Positions 1 to 11,208 of a stretch of 64,000 nucleotides of DNA are shown here, piece after piece (position 1 is the first letter of the stretch; every line of letters starts with the position of its first letter). Both the position numbers and the translations under genes were made by a program. Origin of the DNA: Ephemerocybe angulata (Eukaryota > Basidiomycota > Agaricomycetes > Agaricales > Psathyrellaceae); the NCBI GenBank assembly GCA_013368325.1, contig JAACJK010000016.1, forward strand, positions 1 to 64,000. The letters run 5' to 3'. The notes under the pieces are model-generated. The model ran no database searches. It was not told the origin of the DNA and saw only the letters and a list, made by a program, of their open reading frames with translations.

Positions 1-699
1 ATAACTGATCATCCCGCATCCCGCCCTCACCTTGATCCCAACTACTTCTAGTGCACAGACCTAAATGGGAGTAAGGGTATCTGGCAGAGAAGTGGACTAA
101 TCGAGGACAGCGAAGATGAGATCGGCTGCTCGCTGCCCTAAATAGATAGGGGTAAAGCCATGGCATGGTGCATGGGCGTGATGCACTGCGTCGACATATG
201 TACCCCCTAATTATGATACACCATTTTCACTTTGATGCACTATACCGGAATGTTTTGTATGCACTACGGAATGGTGTATTCCATAAATAAATTCTGCAGT
301 TCACTGGAAATCTGTTCCAAACCCTGTGCTTCCTGCGCAGGCCCATGGCCACTGTTTCACTAGTTTTTGGACCTGATGCACGAGTGAGACAGGGAACATA
401 CGATTCACCCGGTCCAAGAACGGCACTATGACCTGCTAATTGCTGACCGCCCAAGCTTACGTGTGCTCCAAGAAACCCCAGTGCGTACATAATATATCCA
501 TGGGGGTAAACTGTACCGCTGGGTTGGCCAACGGTAACGAGCTCTTTTTCGCCTCGCGAAGAGCTGGTTCGACCCCGCTTGTGTCTACTTTTTACATATG
601 TATATATTTTATTACCCGCCGCTGGTATCTTACAAAACGGTCTTTGGCATGTGGCTTTCCATTGTTCAGAGTACATAGCGCGATCCATTTATTTTGTGC

Positions 700-1640
700 T
701 CCGATCCATTCATATTGTGCTCGCACTTCGACAATAAACCTGAACGTCCATACACCATGATGCACCATTGGACTTGGAATTACTCAGGCCGATGTCCATA
801 CACCACACGATGCACCGTTGGACTTTGCAATATGAACGCCGACAGGCTGGGGTCGCTGCAGCTCCAGGCGTGACGCTACAGCGGTATCCTCTCGCGGGGG
901 CAATGAACGACGCATATTGAGGCCAAACGAATACTGGGGTGCAAGAGACTTTCAAGAACGTCCCAAAGCAACACAAGATCCGGCGAGTCTTAGGGACTGT
1001 TTAGGCTGGGGACTTGTCGTTAGAATGGGAATTGCGCTGTGAACTCTGCGCCGGTGTCCCGCACTAACCAGGCAATAGACGAACATTTATCATACGCCAC
1101 GGACACCACGCCCGTGCACCACGCACGACCAAGTCCCACAAACTACGCCTGACGCACTATACACTACTACCCACGTACAACCACCGACCAACCTCCATAC
1201 ACCACGGGCACCCCGCGCGTGCACACGCACGACCAAGTCCCACAAACTACGCCTGACGCACTATACACTACTACCCACATACAACGCACCGACCACGGTC
1301 CATACACCACGGGCACCCCGCGCGTGCACCACGCACGACCAAGTCCCACAAACTACGCCCGACGCACTATACACTACAAGCCACATACAACGCACCGACC
1401 ACGGTCTATACACCACGGACGACAAACACACGCGACACACCATGCGCCACGCCTAGCACCACGGACGGCACAAGCACTACAGGGGGATAGACTACTGGTC
1501 ATTTGACACACCGCAGACCGCGCACAACATGATGCACCAAGTTGCACTATACATCACCTGCCTCGTGCGGTGCATTACAGGGACCCCCAGAGACGATACT
1601 CAGCCCATACACCACGGACGATGGATCCGCGACGCAGCAT
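700..1640. repeat. Left array of GTGCACCAC-type repeats
   Basis: This stretch is full of short related words such as CATACACCACGG, GTGCACCACGCACGACC and GATGCACCATTGG. Its core is a minisatellite of about three copies with a period of 104-106 bases: the word ACGACCAAGTCCCACAAAC recurs at about 1125, 1229 and 1335. The words are mainly the reverse complement of those in the array at 15.1-16.3 kb. I read the pair as subterminal repeats of one large KDZ element. The long open frames here are by-products of the repeat and are not genes. Confidence 0.7.
1090..1440. repeat. Minisatellite, about 105-base period, 3 copies
   Basis: Three direct copies of about 105 bases share the order GTGCACCACGCACGACC, then CCCACAAACTACGC, then GACGCACTATACACTAC and CATACACCACGG. 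Copies 2 and 3 are closest, and the last copy decays into the flank after 1420. The low T content of this strand (C- and A-rich) gives spurious open frames on both strands. Confidence 0.8.
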
Positions 1641-2395
1641 GTACCAAGTCACCACCCTACTGAGGGCGAGAAGTCCCCTCTCTTTCTGTGACGTCTCTGT
1701 TGCACCAGTTGGCCGGACTTATTCGAAACACAGAGAGTACCACAATGAAAAAAAAAAAAACATGATCTGACTAACCTCTGCCAAACCTCCGCTTGAACTT
1801 AGCTGCAGGAATTTTTCATGTGCACACATTTTCCATTGAATATGTGGGCACGGGAAAGGTATTTACAATACAGGCGACAGGGCAACACAAGGGCACGTAT
1901 ACAGAGAATGAACACGAGGCAAACACATGTACAGTCCTCGATTTACAGAAAGGTCTAAGTCCATGGGGGAAAGGAAAATGCGACGTAACAGGCAGCAAGC
2001 TGCATGAGGACGGTAACCAGATCGAGAGGAAGGATCAGAAAGAATTGAGTGGGGAGGGGAGTGGGGGATGGAAAGTCAGAATGTCCGAATCGTGGAGAGG
2101 GGAGTGGGGGATGGAAAGACAGAATGTCCGAATCACAATGAGAGCGGGAACAGGGTATGGATCGAAAGGTAACACAGAATGAGACGATGAGTCATAACAG
2201 GCAGAGTGAACAAAAAGGGTCAGGAAAATCTTTTGGAGTAGGGTCAGGGACGCCTCGTGCGGAGGATGCGGAAGAGGTGAAGGAAAGGATCACGTAAAGA
2301 CTGTGGTTGTCGCATCACCAGGATACAACAGAGTGGATCATCGACATCAACGTCGGGACCTAACAAAGACTAAGAGTTGAGTAATCGTCCAGGGT
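1641..2395. other. Non-coding stretch with a 50-base tandem duplication
   Basis: I see no convincing gene. An A-run lies near 1745. The segment GGGAGTGGGGGATGGAAAG, followed by CAGAATGTCCGAATC, is present twice in a row (about 2055-2140), a simple tandem duplication. The open frame across 1793-2182 has no recognisable motif and its composition follows the duplication. Confidence 0.5.
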
Positions 2396-4690
2396 CTAAG
2401 CCAAATACAATCTACTGGGAAACACACACCTTTTAGACCGAGATTCTGAAGTAGAAGGGGGCGGGATGTTCTCATCGGCAGATCGCTTCACGCCACGGTA
2501 GGGATTGGTTGCGATGAGCGTGTCAAAGCACTTGCTCACGTCCTCAACCAAACCCTTCCAACTGTCGCGTGAGTCGTCTCTATATAACTCAGGGCCTGGA
2601 GCAGCTGCCCGACCCCACCATAACATGAGCATCATGAGAGACACCGTTCCACTCGGACCCGATCTTCGAACGTAAGTCCATGCATCGGATACGGGGAGGG
2701 GATCGTCGTAGATGGGGGCTGGTAGAATGCCGTCGGAAGCACGAAAAAGGGGCTGAAAGGACTTCCACCATCGCATGATCGCTATGCCGATGTCGGAGGG
2801 GTCGTCGATGAAGGGCGGTCGTGCGTGATTACGTGCTCCATGCGAACCCTTGGCTGTCCATTTAGCCCACTCTTCAGGTCGGTCCCTCACCGGCAGTGCT
2901 CCCTGAAAGGATGAGGATGGTCAGAAGTAACTCTACAATGAGGCATTAAGTCGACTATACCTTCGCATGAGCACCGAAACCAAGACCTCGTTCCAGTGTG
3001 TCCCACTTCCCGACAAGGTTACCCCACACAGCACCAAGGTTAGTATCACTCAAGTCAGCCATCGCTGCCGTGTACCATCCAGGGTCGCCGGGAGGGCAGC
3101 CAGGTTCTTCGCCACAGGCGCAGAGTAGAAGAGGGTGTTGGTCCCAATTTGCTGCAGTCTCTCTCGAGTTAAAGAGGGGCGGGCATTCTCTTGGATCGAC
3201 GAACGCCACCCACTCCCGCGGAGCTAGGATCAGGCACTTGAGAGGGGGCATGACTCACAGCGTTTGAGTGGATAGCCGTCGACTCCTGCGCAGCCGACGG
3301 ACCCTCTAAGTTGGCAGGCTGATCGGCTGATGACTCGGCAGAAGTCGAAATGTTAGACGAAGGTGTTGCCTGTGTGTTCGAGATGGAATCTGGGACTGGC
3401 AGAGGCTCTTGAGGCGAGGACTAGGATCGATGATCACACGCGAAGAAGGAGAGCTAGGCTCGAGATCGGTGGGCAGAGTGGAAGTTGAATTGGGCGACCG
3501 AACACCAGACGCCGATATCGCCTCGAGGGTGGCCTGGGAGGAAGGTGGAGTGGAGATGATTGAGTGTGCAGGCGAAGTGACGTTGGGGAGCCGAGATTCA
3601 GAGGACGAATTCAGCTCAACGCCGGGTTGAGAAGAATTCGGAATGGAGGTGGAAGCAGTGGAGCACGTGGGCGAAGCGACTGGTGACTGGGGCGGCATTT
3701 CCAGATGTTAACTTAGGCTCGAACCCAGGATTAGAAGACTGAGAAGAATGCGGGAGGGGGTGGAAGCAGCGGAGTGCGCGGGAGAAGCGATGGAAGGCTG
3801 AGAAGAGGGCGGAAGGGAGGTCAGAGCTGTGGAGCGCGCGGGTGAAGTGACGGTTGACAGGGATTGCGGACTTCCAGATGTTGACTTAGGCTCGAACCCG
3901 CGCTGAGAAGGCTGAGAAGGGGGGGAGGGAGGTAAAAGTGGTGGAGTGCGCGGGCGGAGCGACGGTTGCAAAGGGGGACCGAATTACAGATGTTGCACTA
4001 AGCCCAAATTCAGGCTGAGAAGAAGGCGGGATGGAGGTGGAAGCAGCAGAGCGCATGGGAAGCGACCGTTGGCTCCACTGGAGGCTGTGACATGTCGAAA
4101 TTGTGGTAGGAAAGAAGGGAGGAGAGGATTCTAGCATACCCGGCGCGAAGGTAGGCGCGGATGTGGCTGCTGCGTGGCAAGTGAGCGGATGTCATCTGTC
4201 AAATTCACGTCGAGAAAGTTTGAGCCAGTGTTCAAGTGTGATTCGGATAGAGGTGGGGTTCCGTTTGGACCCAAGGAAATTTTGGACAAGTCAGACCAAT
4301 CTAGCGATACATGAGCGAAACCCATATTCAAATAACATGAGGGCACTTACATTCTGCACCGGTAAGGGACTCGAGCGGTCCAGAGAATGTAGGATACGAG
4401 GTTGAGAGCCCCGAAGTCCAGGAACGACCCCCAGTTTGATCCGTACTGATAGCAGAAAGCAGGTGTCGCGGAATTCGAGGCGGACTGGGCAAGCGCAGAG
4501 AAGGCCCGTTTGGGGAATGAGAGCATCCATGTTCATTCGAAGGAAGGAGATCGTTACCCGCGGAAGGGCTAGAATAAGAAATACTGTCGTTCTCTGAAGC
4601 CTTAGATCCATCCTCGCAGGGGAGACTAGTACCAGCGGATGAGCTCAAAATAGACAGGTCATCGGATTCAGAAGACCCCGATGTCACTGA
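2396..4690 (-). CDS. Hypothetical protein in the KDZ element, with a Ser/Pro/Thr-rich N-terminal half
   Basis: The last two exons are clear: 3251-2961 and 2902-2396, joined in phase 0 by an intron that starts GTATAG and ends TTTCAG. Their product reads ..CLILAPREWVAFVDPRE..GLGFGAHAK-GALPVRDRPEEWAKW.. and contains MRWWKSFQPLF and SLMMLMLWWGRA. This Trp-rich arrangement resembles a recurrent hypothetical family I associate with KDZ regions of mushroom genomes; that is recollection and was not searched. The upstream part (3300-4690) encodes low-complexity Ser/Thr/Pro repeats such as PAHSTASTS and PPSSQP. Its frame changes several times, and I could not join it to the C-terminal exons in phase. 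The N-terminal half may be degenerate, or may have extra introns. No function is assigned. Confidence 0.5.
3360..4100 (-). repeat. Degenerate tandem repeat coding Ser/Pro/Thr-rich peptides
   Basis: On the minus strand, blocks reading AHS(T/A)ASTS(I/L)PPSSQP recur at irregular spacing of roughly 120-200 bases, with words such as GCGGAGTGCGCGGG and GGCTCGAACCC repeated on the plus strand. Copies sit in more than one frame, so the array has drifted or is interrupted by introns. It forms the low-complexity part of the gene at 2396-4690. Confidence 0.5.
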
Positions 4691-5289
4691 GGAAGCTGAG
4701 GTCGGCGAAGCGCGAGCGGAATTTGCTGTGCCGTGCTTTTACCTGGTAACGATAAGTTCAGTCCGCAGGCTTGGAACAGAGGGATCCAAATACGTACTCT
4801 GCTTGGATCTGGATCTCCCGATGCAGAGAAGCTGGCTCAGACACTGCACAGTGGTCGAGTCAGAGGAGAGATATGGCGAAACCACCGAGAGTCAACGTAC
4901 CAAATACGTGGCGTTTCGCAAAGCGAGCGACGCCTCAACATACAGTCTATCATGGTCAACCCAAGAAGACAGAACAAAGGGTGTCCTCCTTGTCACCGAA
5001 TGAAGGCTAGACAATGCGAGAAACAATGGTAAGCTAAGTGGATATCATTGAAAAAAAGCGGACACATACGTCCATGCCGAGATCTTCCCACTAGAGTCCG
5101 GGACCCGGCCCGAACAAGGTGACAAGACCATCAAACCAGCTTTACGAACCGGAGATCAACGACGGCTTTCAGAATTGCAGGGAGGAGATTGATATGTCTA
5201 TGCACATGTTAGAGTACCGGCCAAAAATTAAATGAATCGACATGCCTTTGTCGATCCTTGGGAGAAAGCTCAACTTCGTCGTCATTGTC

Positions 5290-5885
5290 CTTCTGATTGC
5301 CCCATCAAATCGACATAGTCGTCCACCGCTTTCAGCTTGTCATCCGTCCGCTTTGGAATAGAGCTCCTGGCAGACGCCATGCCAAAGCTTGAGCTTTTTC
5401 TTACCAGTAATACCCAGCTCTTCACATCGCACATCGACAGCTGCGCGAACTTCGTCGGGATACAACTTTGAATATGCTTCATACGCCTTGGGCCCCGAGT
5501 GCGGGGAGAGTAGATCGCCTGAGGACCTTGGCAGGAACGGTCACGGCTACTTTCCTGCTCCGGGCATTACACCTCCACCTGTACCAGTCTCGAAGACGCT
5601 GCTCCGGTGTGAGCTCAATATGAATCTAAACCCAGATAGCCTACTCACCGCTGGAGCTCTCGAGCCTATTTCTGTAGGTGGCTAATTGCTCGTCGTTAGA
5701 TCGTCGACTTCATATCCAGGGAATAGTTCGTCGATAAGGGGATTTTCACTGAGATAACGAGCGTAGACCATCGTCCAGAATGGCTTGTAGTGGCGGGTGA
5801 TCTGGCATTTCTCATACTCAGGGAGTAGACAAGTAAGGAGTGAGTTGGGCTGGAGAAGCCCAGCCTGCAGGTGCCATTGCAAAAG
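5290..5885 (-). pseudogene. Decayed hypothetical gene inside the KDZ element
   Basis: Minus-strand pieces show gene-like sequence: a stretch containing HYKPFWTMVYARYLSENPLI (about 5840-5700), an intron-like gap, then AYEAYSKLYPDEVRAA..CEELGITGKKKLKLWHG.. (about 5495-5360). The second piece runs into a stop in its own frame, while a neighbouring frame continues with DDKLKAVDDYVDLMG, which points to a frameshift. The motif FW..VYxxYL is reminiscent of small proteins that accompany KDZ transposases. That link is inference. Confidence 0.4.
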
Positions 5886-6221
5886 TGGGGATTGGAGAGT
5901 TCAAAATCGTATAGACCTGCACTACTTGAATAATTGAAGTCCCCTCACACCATGATGACTTCAATCGCATATGGATAAGCACATCCTTAACGGAACATAC
6001 ATGCCCTACGAGGACTATTCGCGTCCGACCAATCCAAAGTCTAGCTAGTAGTGTCAAATTTGCGCCTTCGAAAGCATATCTCAGTGTATCTCAGAGTAAA
6101 CAGATATCAATACAGGGCGGATATCTAAAAGTCCTTCTTAGTAGCGTACATCCTGTCCAACACTATATCCGCCCTCCCATAGTCGAACCTAGCAACCATC
6201 CCTCCGTCTTCTATTCTATGG

Positions 6222-7480
6222 CCAACGAGTCTAACACCAACAAGGAGAGGAGCACGGGCCGCGGCCTGCGGCTCTCTTTGCCGATGAGAGACATGCTGAC
6301 CTCGATGATTCGCGCCATTGATCTGCGTAGGTACTCCACGCTCACACTAGAATACTCAATCTACCAATACAACTAGGTCGCCTTATGATCAATGCCGCCG
6401 CTCAGCAAGAGTACGAGTACCGTAAGCTTCTCTTCTCTCCTAGCTCTTCTCTCTCTCCTCCGCTCAGTTGCTTCTTTCGGTTCCTTCTTTTCATTATGTG
6501 CATATTTGACCAATCTCCGCATTAGATCCTGAGACCTGTAATGTGTGTGAGGGCGCTGGGTTTTGATGGTTCCAAACGCGCCTCCTCCGTCCGACTCAGA
6601 GGACGAGTCTGATGTCGAGGTGAACGCAGAGGAAGATGATGATGTGAAGTTGAGGACGACGGGGGAATCATTTCAAGCCTTGTGATCATGGTGCGTATAG
6701 CTCGAGTCATTTCCAGAAGCTCGGTGCTCATTTCATGGTCTTCCCTACTCAGGCGCGCTTCCCGCGCTTCCTTCCGCGCAGACTAGTGGCGCTAGTGCTT
6801 CGATTCTCCCAGGCCCGCTGGAGCCGCGCCCCCTGCTGTGGCCGCCACCGTCCCAAACATCGCCGCACTCACCATTTCTCCCACTCCAGCTACCTCTGCC
6901 CCAGCCATTTCACGGGCACCAATGCCACTGCTGTCCCTGCCCCTATCGCTATACCCGTGGTTGGAGCTGTTCCCCTGCTGCTCAAGCTGCAGCCCCCGTC
7001 GCCCCTAACGTCCCGACCAGCGCCGTCGCCGCTCTCACTGGGGTCGTCACTGCTGCTGCTGGCCTGGGTCCCTACCCTATCTCCACGGTGATCCCCGGGT
7101 TCCACTCCCTTGGTCCGAACAGTGCAACCCCTCAGACCCCGCCCCAGCCCTTGAACGCCGTCTTCACTGGGTATGGAGGTAAGTCTTCTACTACGGCTTC
7201 TGCTTCTAAAGATCTAATTTGTCTCTCCAAATAGAAGAGCGTTACTATGCGATTACCAAGGGTGTTCGTGTTGGAATATACGGAGGATGGTAAGTCGAAC
7301 TTCTATTAATTGCTTCTATATGGCTGGACATTCCCGCAGGCAGAACACCTCGCCCTACGTAACCGGAGTGGCATCGGCCAGCTTCAGCCGCCATCGCAGC
7401 CTCGAGGCGCCTTCCAGGCGTACGAGTGGCTTTCAACCGGGGCATTGTGGCTTACGTCTAGAATCGCAATTCTCGGGACT
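6222..7480 (+). pseudogene. Degenerate gene with a C-terminal RNase H1 N-domain/viroplasmin-like motif
   Basis: A possible start at 6222 gives MANESNTNKERSTGRG.., spliced once (GTAGGT..CTAG) to RRLMINAAAQQEYEY. A Pro/Ala-rich stretch follows at 6560-7180. Near the end the sequence ERYYAITKGVRVGIYGGW, then a GTAAGT..CGCAG intron, then QNTSPYVTGVASASFSRHRS matches the pattern of the viroplasmin/RNase H1 N-terminal domain: YxVxxGrxxGIYxxW, then a conserved (V/T)xGvxxAxfxxF. After it the expected tail AFQAYEW / AFNRGIVAYV is split over two further frames. The Pro/Ala section also changes frame. I therefore call it broken. It lies between other candidate cargo genes of the KDZ element. Confidence 0.5.
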
Positions 7481-8554
7481 GAAGGACTTTGCTCGACTAT
7501 GTGTTTGCTGTGCGACTCGTACTTTACTTTTGCTACCCCCGTGCCAATATATACATATGTGTGTGTCTCCGACGTTATGAGTATCGCAAGGCACATTTTA
7601 TTGAGTTTTGGATGAGATATTCGAGGTTCTGGGATTTAGGCGCCCGTTCGGCATCCTATCTCGGCAGCGATGACATTGGGACTCCGCAGCCGGCAATAAC
7701 CGAGGTCAGAGGACTTAGCGATTTCTCAGGTTTGGAGGAGCAGACAAGGGATCAGCAGGCATAATATAGCGTTATACTGTAAAGTAAACCTTCAAATGGT
7801 GATTGAAGCCCAATTCATGTCTGTAAGGATGTTTCTCAACGCGTCCGTTGAGCAGAACTCGAGAGACTAACAGACAAGAGGTCATGTTCGCGACTTTGGG
7901 ATCTCGGCAATACCATGGGCTCGAGATGGGATTGGGGACTACGTTGGCTGTATTTGCTGGGCTCTGGGATGTAGCTGAGAACCACCATGCCATTTATTTC
8001 ATTCAAGGTGCATCGTGCAGTCGAGAGGGCACCGGTTAAGCTCGCGTGAATCGCAGGACGCCAACATATGGGTTTCGGAGCATCCAAGTGGTCGCACGAG
8101 TCATTGCTTGGCCTTATCATCTTCAAGAGGTCAGTTCAACGATATTCTATAGTTTTGTAACCTATATATATAGTTATATTTGACCCGCATACAAAAGGTC
8201 GACATTCCAATCGAGTTGACTATGGCATTTCAAGTCGAATCGTTGCATTCTTAGTGATGCTATAAATATCATTTCCTGGACATTGATGTATACCTAATTC
8301 AAACATATGCGCAATCGATATATTTTGCGACCGATAAGACTGTTATCGCACAACGGGATGCCATGGAATATCAATATCTATGTTTGCGCGAAACTCAGAG
8401 AACCCGTTTGTACATCGCGATTGGCTCGCACGCCATCCAAATCGGGAAACATCAGATTTGGGATCGGGGATGGATATATTTGGCAATCCCTGTCGTCCTT
8501 CTTTAGATCCAATATTTAACTCGACCTGGGGAATGCGTACAACTCCAGATCCTC
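7481..8554. other. Stretch with no supported gene
   Basis: Short open frames occur on both strands, but none has a recognisable motif or a convincing exon structure. The AT-rich part at 8140-8300 looks intergenic. Upstream exons of the gene at 8555-9173 may begin here, as that model has no ATG of its own. Confidence 0.4.
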
Positions 8555-9173
8555 TTGCTACCCAACCTCACACCTCATATCCAACATGCCATTGGCCTCC
8601 AGTTAGTCGTTTCCCAGTCTTCATTTTTTCCCCTCTCACCCTACGTCCCCCTAGGCCTTGCCTTAGCCATCACCGCTCTGCTAGATGAAGGCTGGTCCGC
8701 GGTATGTGTCGCCGACTTCATAGTCGGCGCCATCGGATACAACGAGACTTTGTTAGCACGAGGGTCAACCGAGATCCACTGGCGCGTGTTCTGGAACCGT
8801 TGGCTCCTAGTCCGCGCTCTCCCTGCCACACCCCCAAACACTGACCGCGCTCTCTTTGAGATGGCATACCGCGATGTGAGTCATCGTTATTGTCCATTTT
8901 TCCCTACTTACACAGTTCCAAAAGCGCGTCATCCACTCCTCGCTCAGGCTCGCCATCCGTTCGCGCAGGTCGGGCGTCCCCTCCATCGTCGACGCCACCT
9001 CTTCCCAACGAGGCCTTGTCAGGCTCCGCGCGTGTCTGCGCAAGATCGTGTTCAGCGGCGAGTTCGACTTCGACCGCTACCTCAACCGCACTGTGTCGAT
9101 GTCCGACGCCCCCCTCTTCGAAACCCTCTACGGGCCTCAGGCCTCCCGCCGTGTTCGTCGTAGCCAGCGCTAA
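8555..9173 (+). CDS. Hypothetical protein, 5' end unresolved
   Basis: Two exons join exactly in phase: up to 8875, then 8916-9173 (intron GTGAGT..CACAG, 40 bases). The product contains GLALAITALLDEGWSAVCVA, FWNRWLLVRALPATPP and MAYRDFQKRVIHSSLRLAIR, and ends ..FDFDRYLNRTVSMSDAPLF..RRSQR. The 8555 start is not an ATG. An acceptor-like CTCCAG lies just before it, so at least one exon is missing upstream. I recognise no family. Codon use is GC-rich at third positions, unlike the surrounding AT-rich spacer, which supports a real coding region. It is a candidate cargo gene of the KDZ element. Confidence 0.5.
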
Positions 9174-9842
9174 TCCAAATTTAGCATCACTCCCGACCCC
9201 GCGCGCTCTCGCGCACTCAAAAGCCATGGACCGCGCAGTGTATAATGTGTAGATTTTTTTCTTGTACATCTTGTATCTACACATTCTCCCATCTCGCCAA
9301 TCCCACCTTTCTGTACCCTTTGCATTGATAAGATTGCCTGAGCGCTTACGCGCTCTAAGTTGCCCGGACTCATTGACAGGGCTGTGAGTCAATCGCACTA
9401 GAAGCTGGGAACGTGTCCCAGCTTCTCTTCTTTTCCCAACCCGGCAATGGAATGCTCGTTGACAGGGGGCGCGTGAAGCGGGCTGGTGCATCTACATCAT
9501 CCGCTGACGTCCTTCCGTCGATACCCGCCAGCAAATGCACCTATACCGGGCACTCCGCCTCTCCTGGAAGGTGCCACTTAACTCAAATAGAAGACCGAAG
9601 TGAGCTCCGTCATCCGCTTAAGTTTGTTCAAGTGGCTGGTTCTGCGTGGCTCGGGACCTTAATTCTTTCGACCTTAGTGTCGAATACGAGTCGAATAGAC
9701 AACTCACGCTCGCGAATAGTTGCGAAGTCCCGCTATTGCGTAAGTATTATGTCATTGAATAGATGCATACCCTTATAAGCAACACCGCAGTATAAAGTCC
9801 CCACTCTCTTATGTTTTACCTTTGACTTAAAGCCTCATAACC
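9174..9842. other. Spacer with no gene seen
   Basis: No open frame with convincing features is present. The sequence TTATAAGCAACACCGCAGTATAAAG near 9770-9800 could hold the promoter of the small gene that starts at 9843. Confidence 0.4.
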
Positions 9843-10220
9843 ATGTCCACGGTCAGTTTCAATGCAATGGGATGATCCGCTAAGTTCTGATCTTCAATCA
9901 GTAGTCACTACCTCGTCCCGATCCGGTACAAATGATCATCTTGGTCGAGAACGCCAATGATTTTGGCGAAGCCGTGAAGGCTGATCGAGGAGCCGCGTGG
10001 CTTGACGACTTCTTTGATTATTGGACGCAGCGTTGGCCAGGCCGCCGTAAAGGGCGGGATATGACTAAGTACTTAAGAGAGGAGAGAGAGGTAGGTAACA
10101 TAACCTGCTAGTAGTGCTATGGGCTGATACCTAGTCTAGCTGGTCCGGCAAATTCTGACGGAAAATACCGACGAGCACCGGGAACATAATGAGCGAAAAC
10201 GGCTGCTACGCTGGGGTTAG
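9843..10220 (+). CDS. Small acidic/basic protein of 91 residues, unknown
   Basis: A three-exon model closes exactly: 9843-9851, 9905-10090 and 10140-10220 (276 bases with stop). The product begins MSTSLPRPDPVQMIILVE and contains AWLDDFFDYWTQRWPGRRKG and KYLREERELVRQILTENTDE. The sequence is highly charged and Trp-rich, and the C-terminal half is predicted helical, with no signal or membrane segment. It was not found as one long open frame because exon 1 is only nine bases; the first acceptor is therefore the weakest part of the model. The gene lies 107 bases from the convergent gene at 10327 and inside the proposed KDZ element. Function unknown. Confidence 0.5.
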
Positions 10221-10326
10221 AGGTTGATGTTGTGTTCCGCCACTGGCTCAGCATCAACGAGCCACGCCGTGCACACCTTTCACCCTGAGGGCACCTTTGC
10301 ATAGTCATAAGTAGTAATGTACAGTG

Positions 10327-11076
10327 TCAGCGATAGAAATTGCCTAAGTCCCACAAGCGATCAGTGCGTACTCGAAGTAGGTTACTACGACTAGAGTCCA
10401 GCGCTACCAAATCCTCGGCTTCGTACTTGAGCAACCGTGATATCCACAAAGTGTTGGTGAACACAATGCACTGGGTGGGGGTATACTGCATGACAGGAGT
10501 GCGCCCCAAGACAGAGATAAAGTCTCTGCGCTTTGCTGTGAGGAAGCGATATGTACCCCAGAGGTCCTCCTTGACTTCGACATCCTTCATCTCGTGCATT
10601 TGCTTCATCCTATCCTCTAGTTGCCCTCGGTAGCGATGAATCAGGTATCCGTGTAGCGCCGCAGATATGGGCCCATATATATCTTCAAAGCTTTCAAGGG
10701 ATGTGAGGGATGTGGGGTATGGAGGTAATCCTGCGAGGGCTGCAAAGCAGCTTGGGCTGAGCTCAACGGCATCGAGGACGAGCATATCTTCACCGTGAAT
10801 GAAACGCTCGAGTAGTGGCTTCGATCTTGAGCATGGTATCTCCATTCGAGCATGTCGCAAGACGGCGTCGGGGAGGATAGGTGGCGGCTTGGTTCGTATG
10901 TATTGTCGGTGGTTTTCGGCTTTTCTCTTCGCCACAACCCTGGGCATATGTCAGCGTGGTCATAATGGCCATATCCTGCGCAGTGCTTACTCTGGTCTAA
11001 GCGCCAAGGCTGCACGTCGGCTCCTTCGGGCTTTCTTTTTCTCCTCCAAAGTAAAATATTTTGCATTTCTTCCCAT
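10327..11076 (-). CDS. Hypothetical KDZ-linked protein with a basic N-terminus
   Basis: Two exons, 11076-10991 and 10939-10327, join in phase across an intron of about 50 bases (GTAAGC..GCCCAG) and encode 232 residues. The N-terminus, MGRNAKYFTLEEKKKARRSR, continues through RPEVVAKRKAENHRQYIR. It is strongly basic and looks like the short DNA-binding-like head seen on proteins encoded beside KDZ transposases in mushrooms (recollection, not searched). The middle has LPPYPTSLTSLESFEDIYGP and RGQLEDRMKQMHEMKDVE, and the end is helix-rich. It is divergent from the transposase: the two starts are 132 bases apart, so they probably share a promoter. A role in transposition or its control is inference only. 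Confidence 0.65.
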
Positions 11077-11208
11077 CGAGGAAGGGTTTGAAGTCCCGGG
11101 TGATTGTAGTGTAACGTTTTGGTAAGTGTAGGAGTGGGCGATGGTCAAAGCTATCCTAGGCCGACCTGGCCGGACATTGATTTCTGAAAGTCTGCGCCGA
11201 GCGCACCA

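Noticed and set aside
1167..1506. Open frames on both strands of 60-95 codons
   Set aside because: They exist only because the 105-base minisatellite is low in stop codons. The translations are simple repeats.
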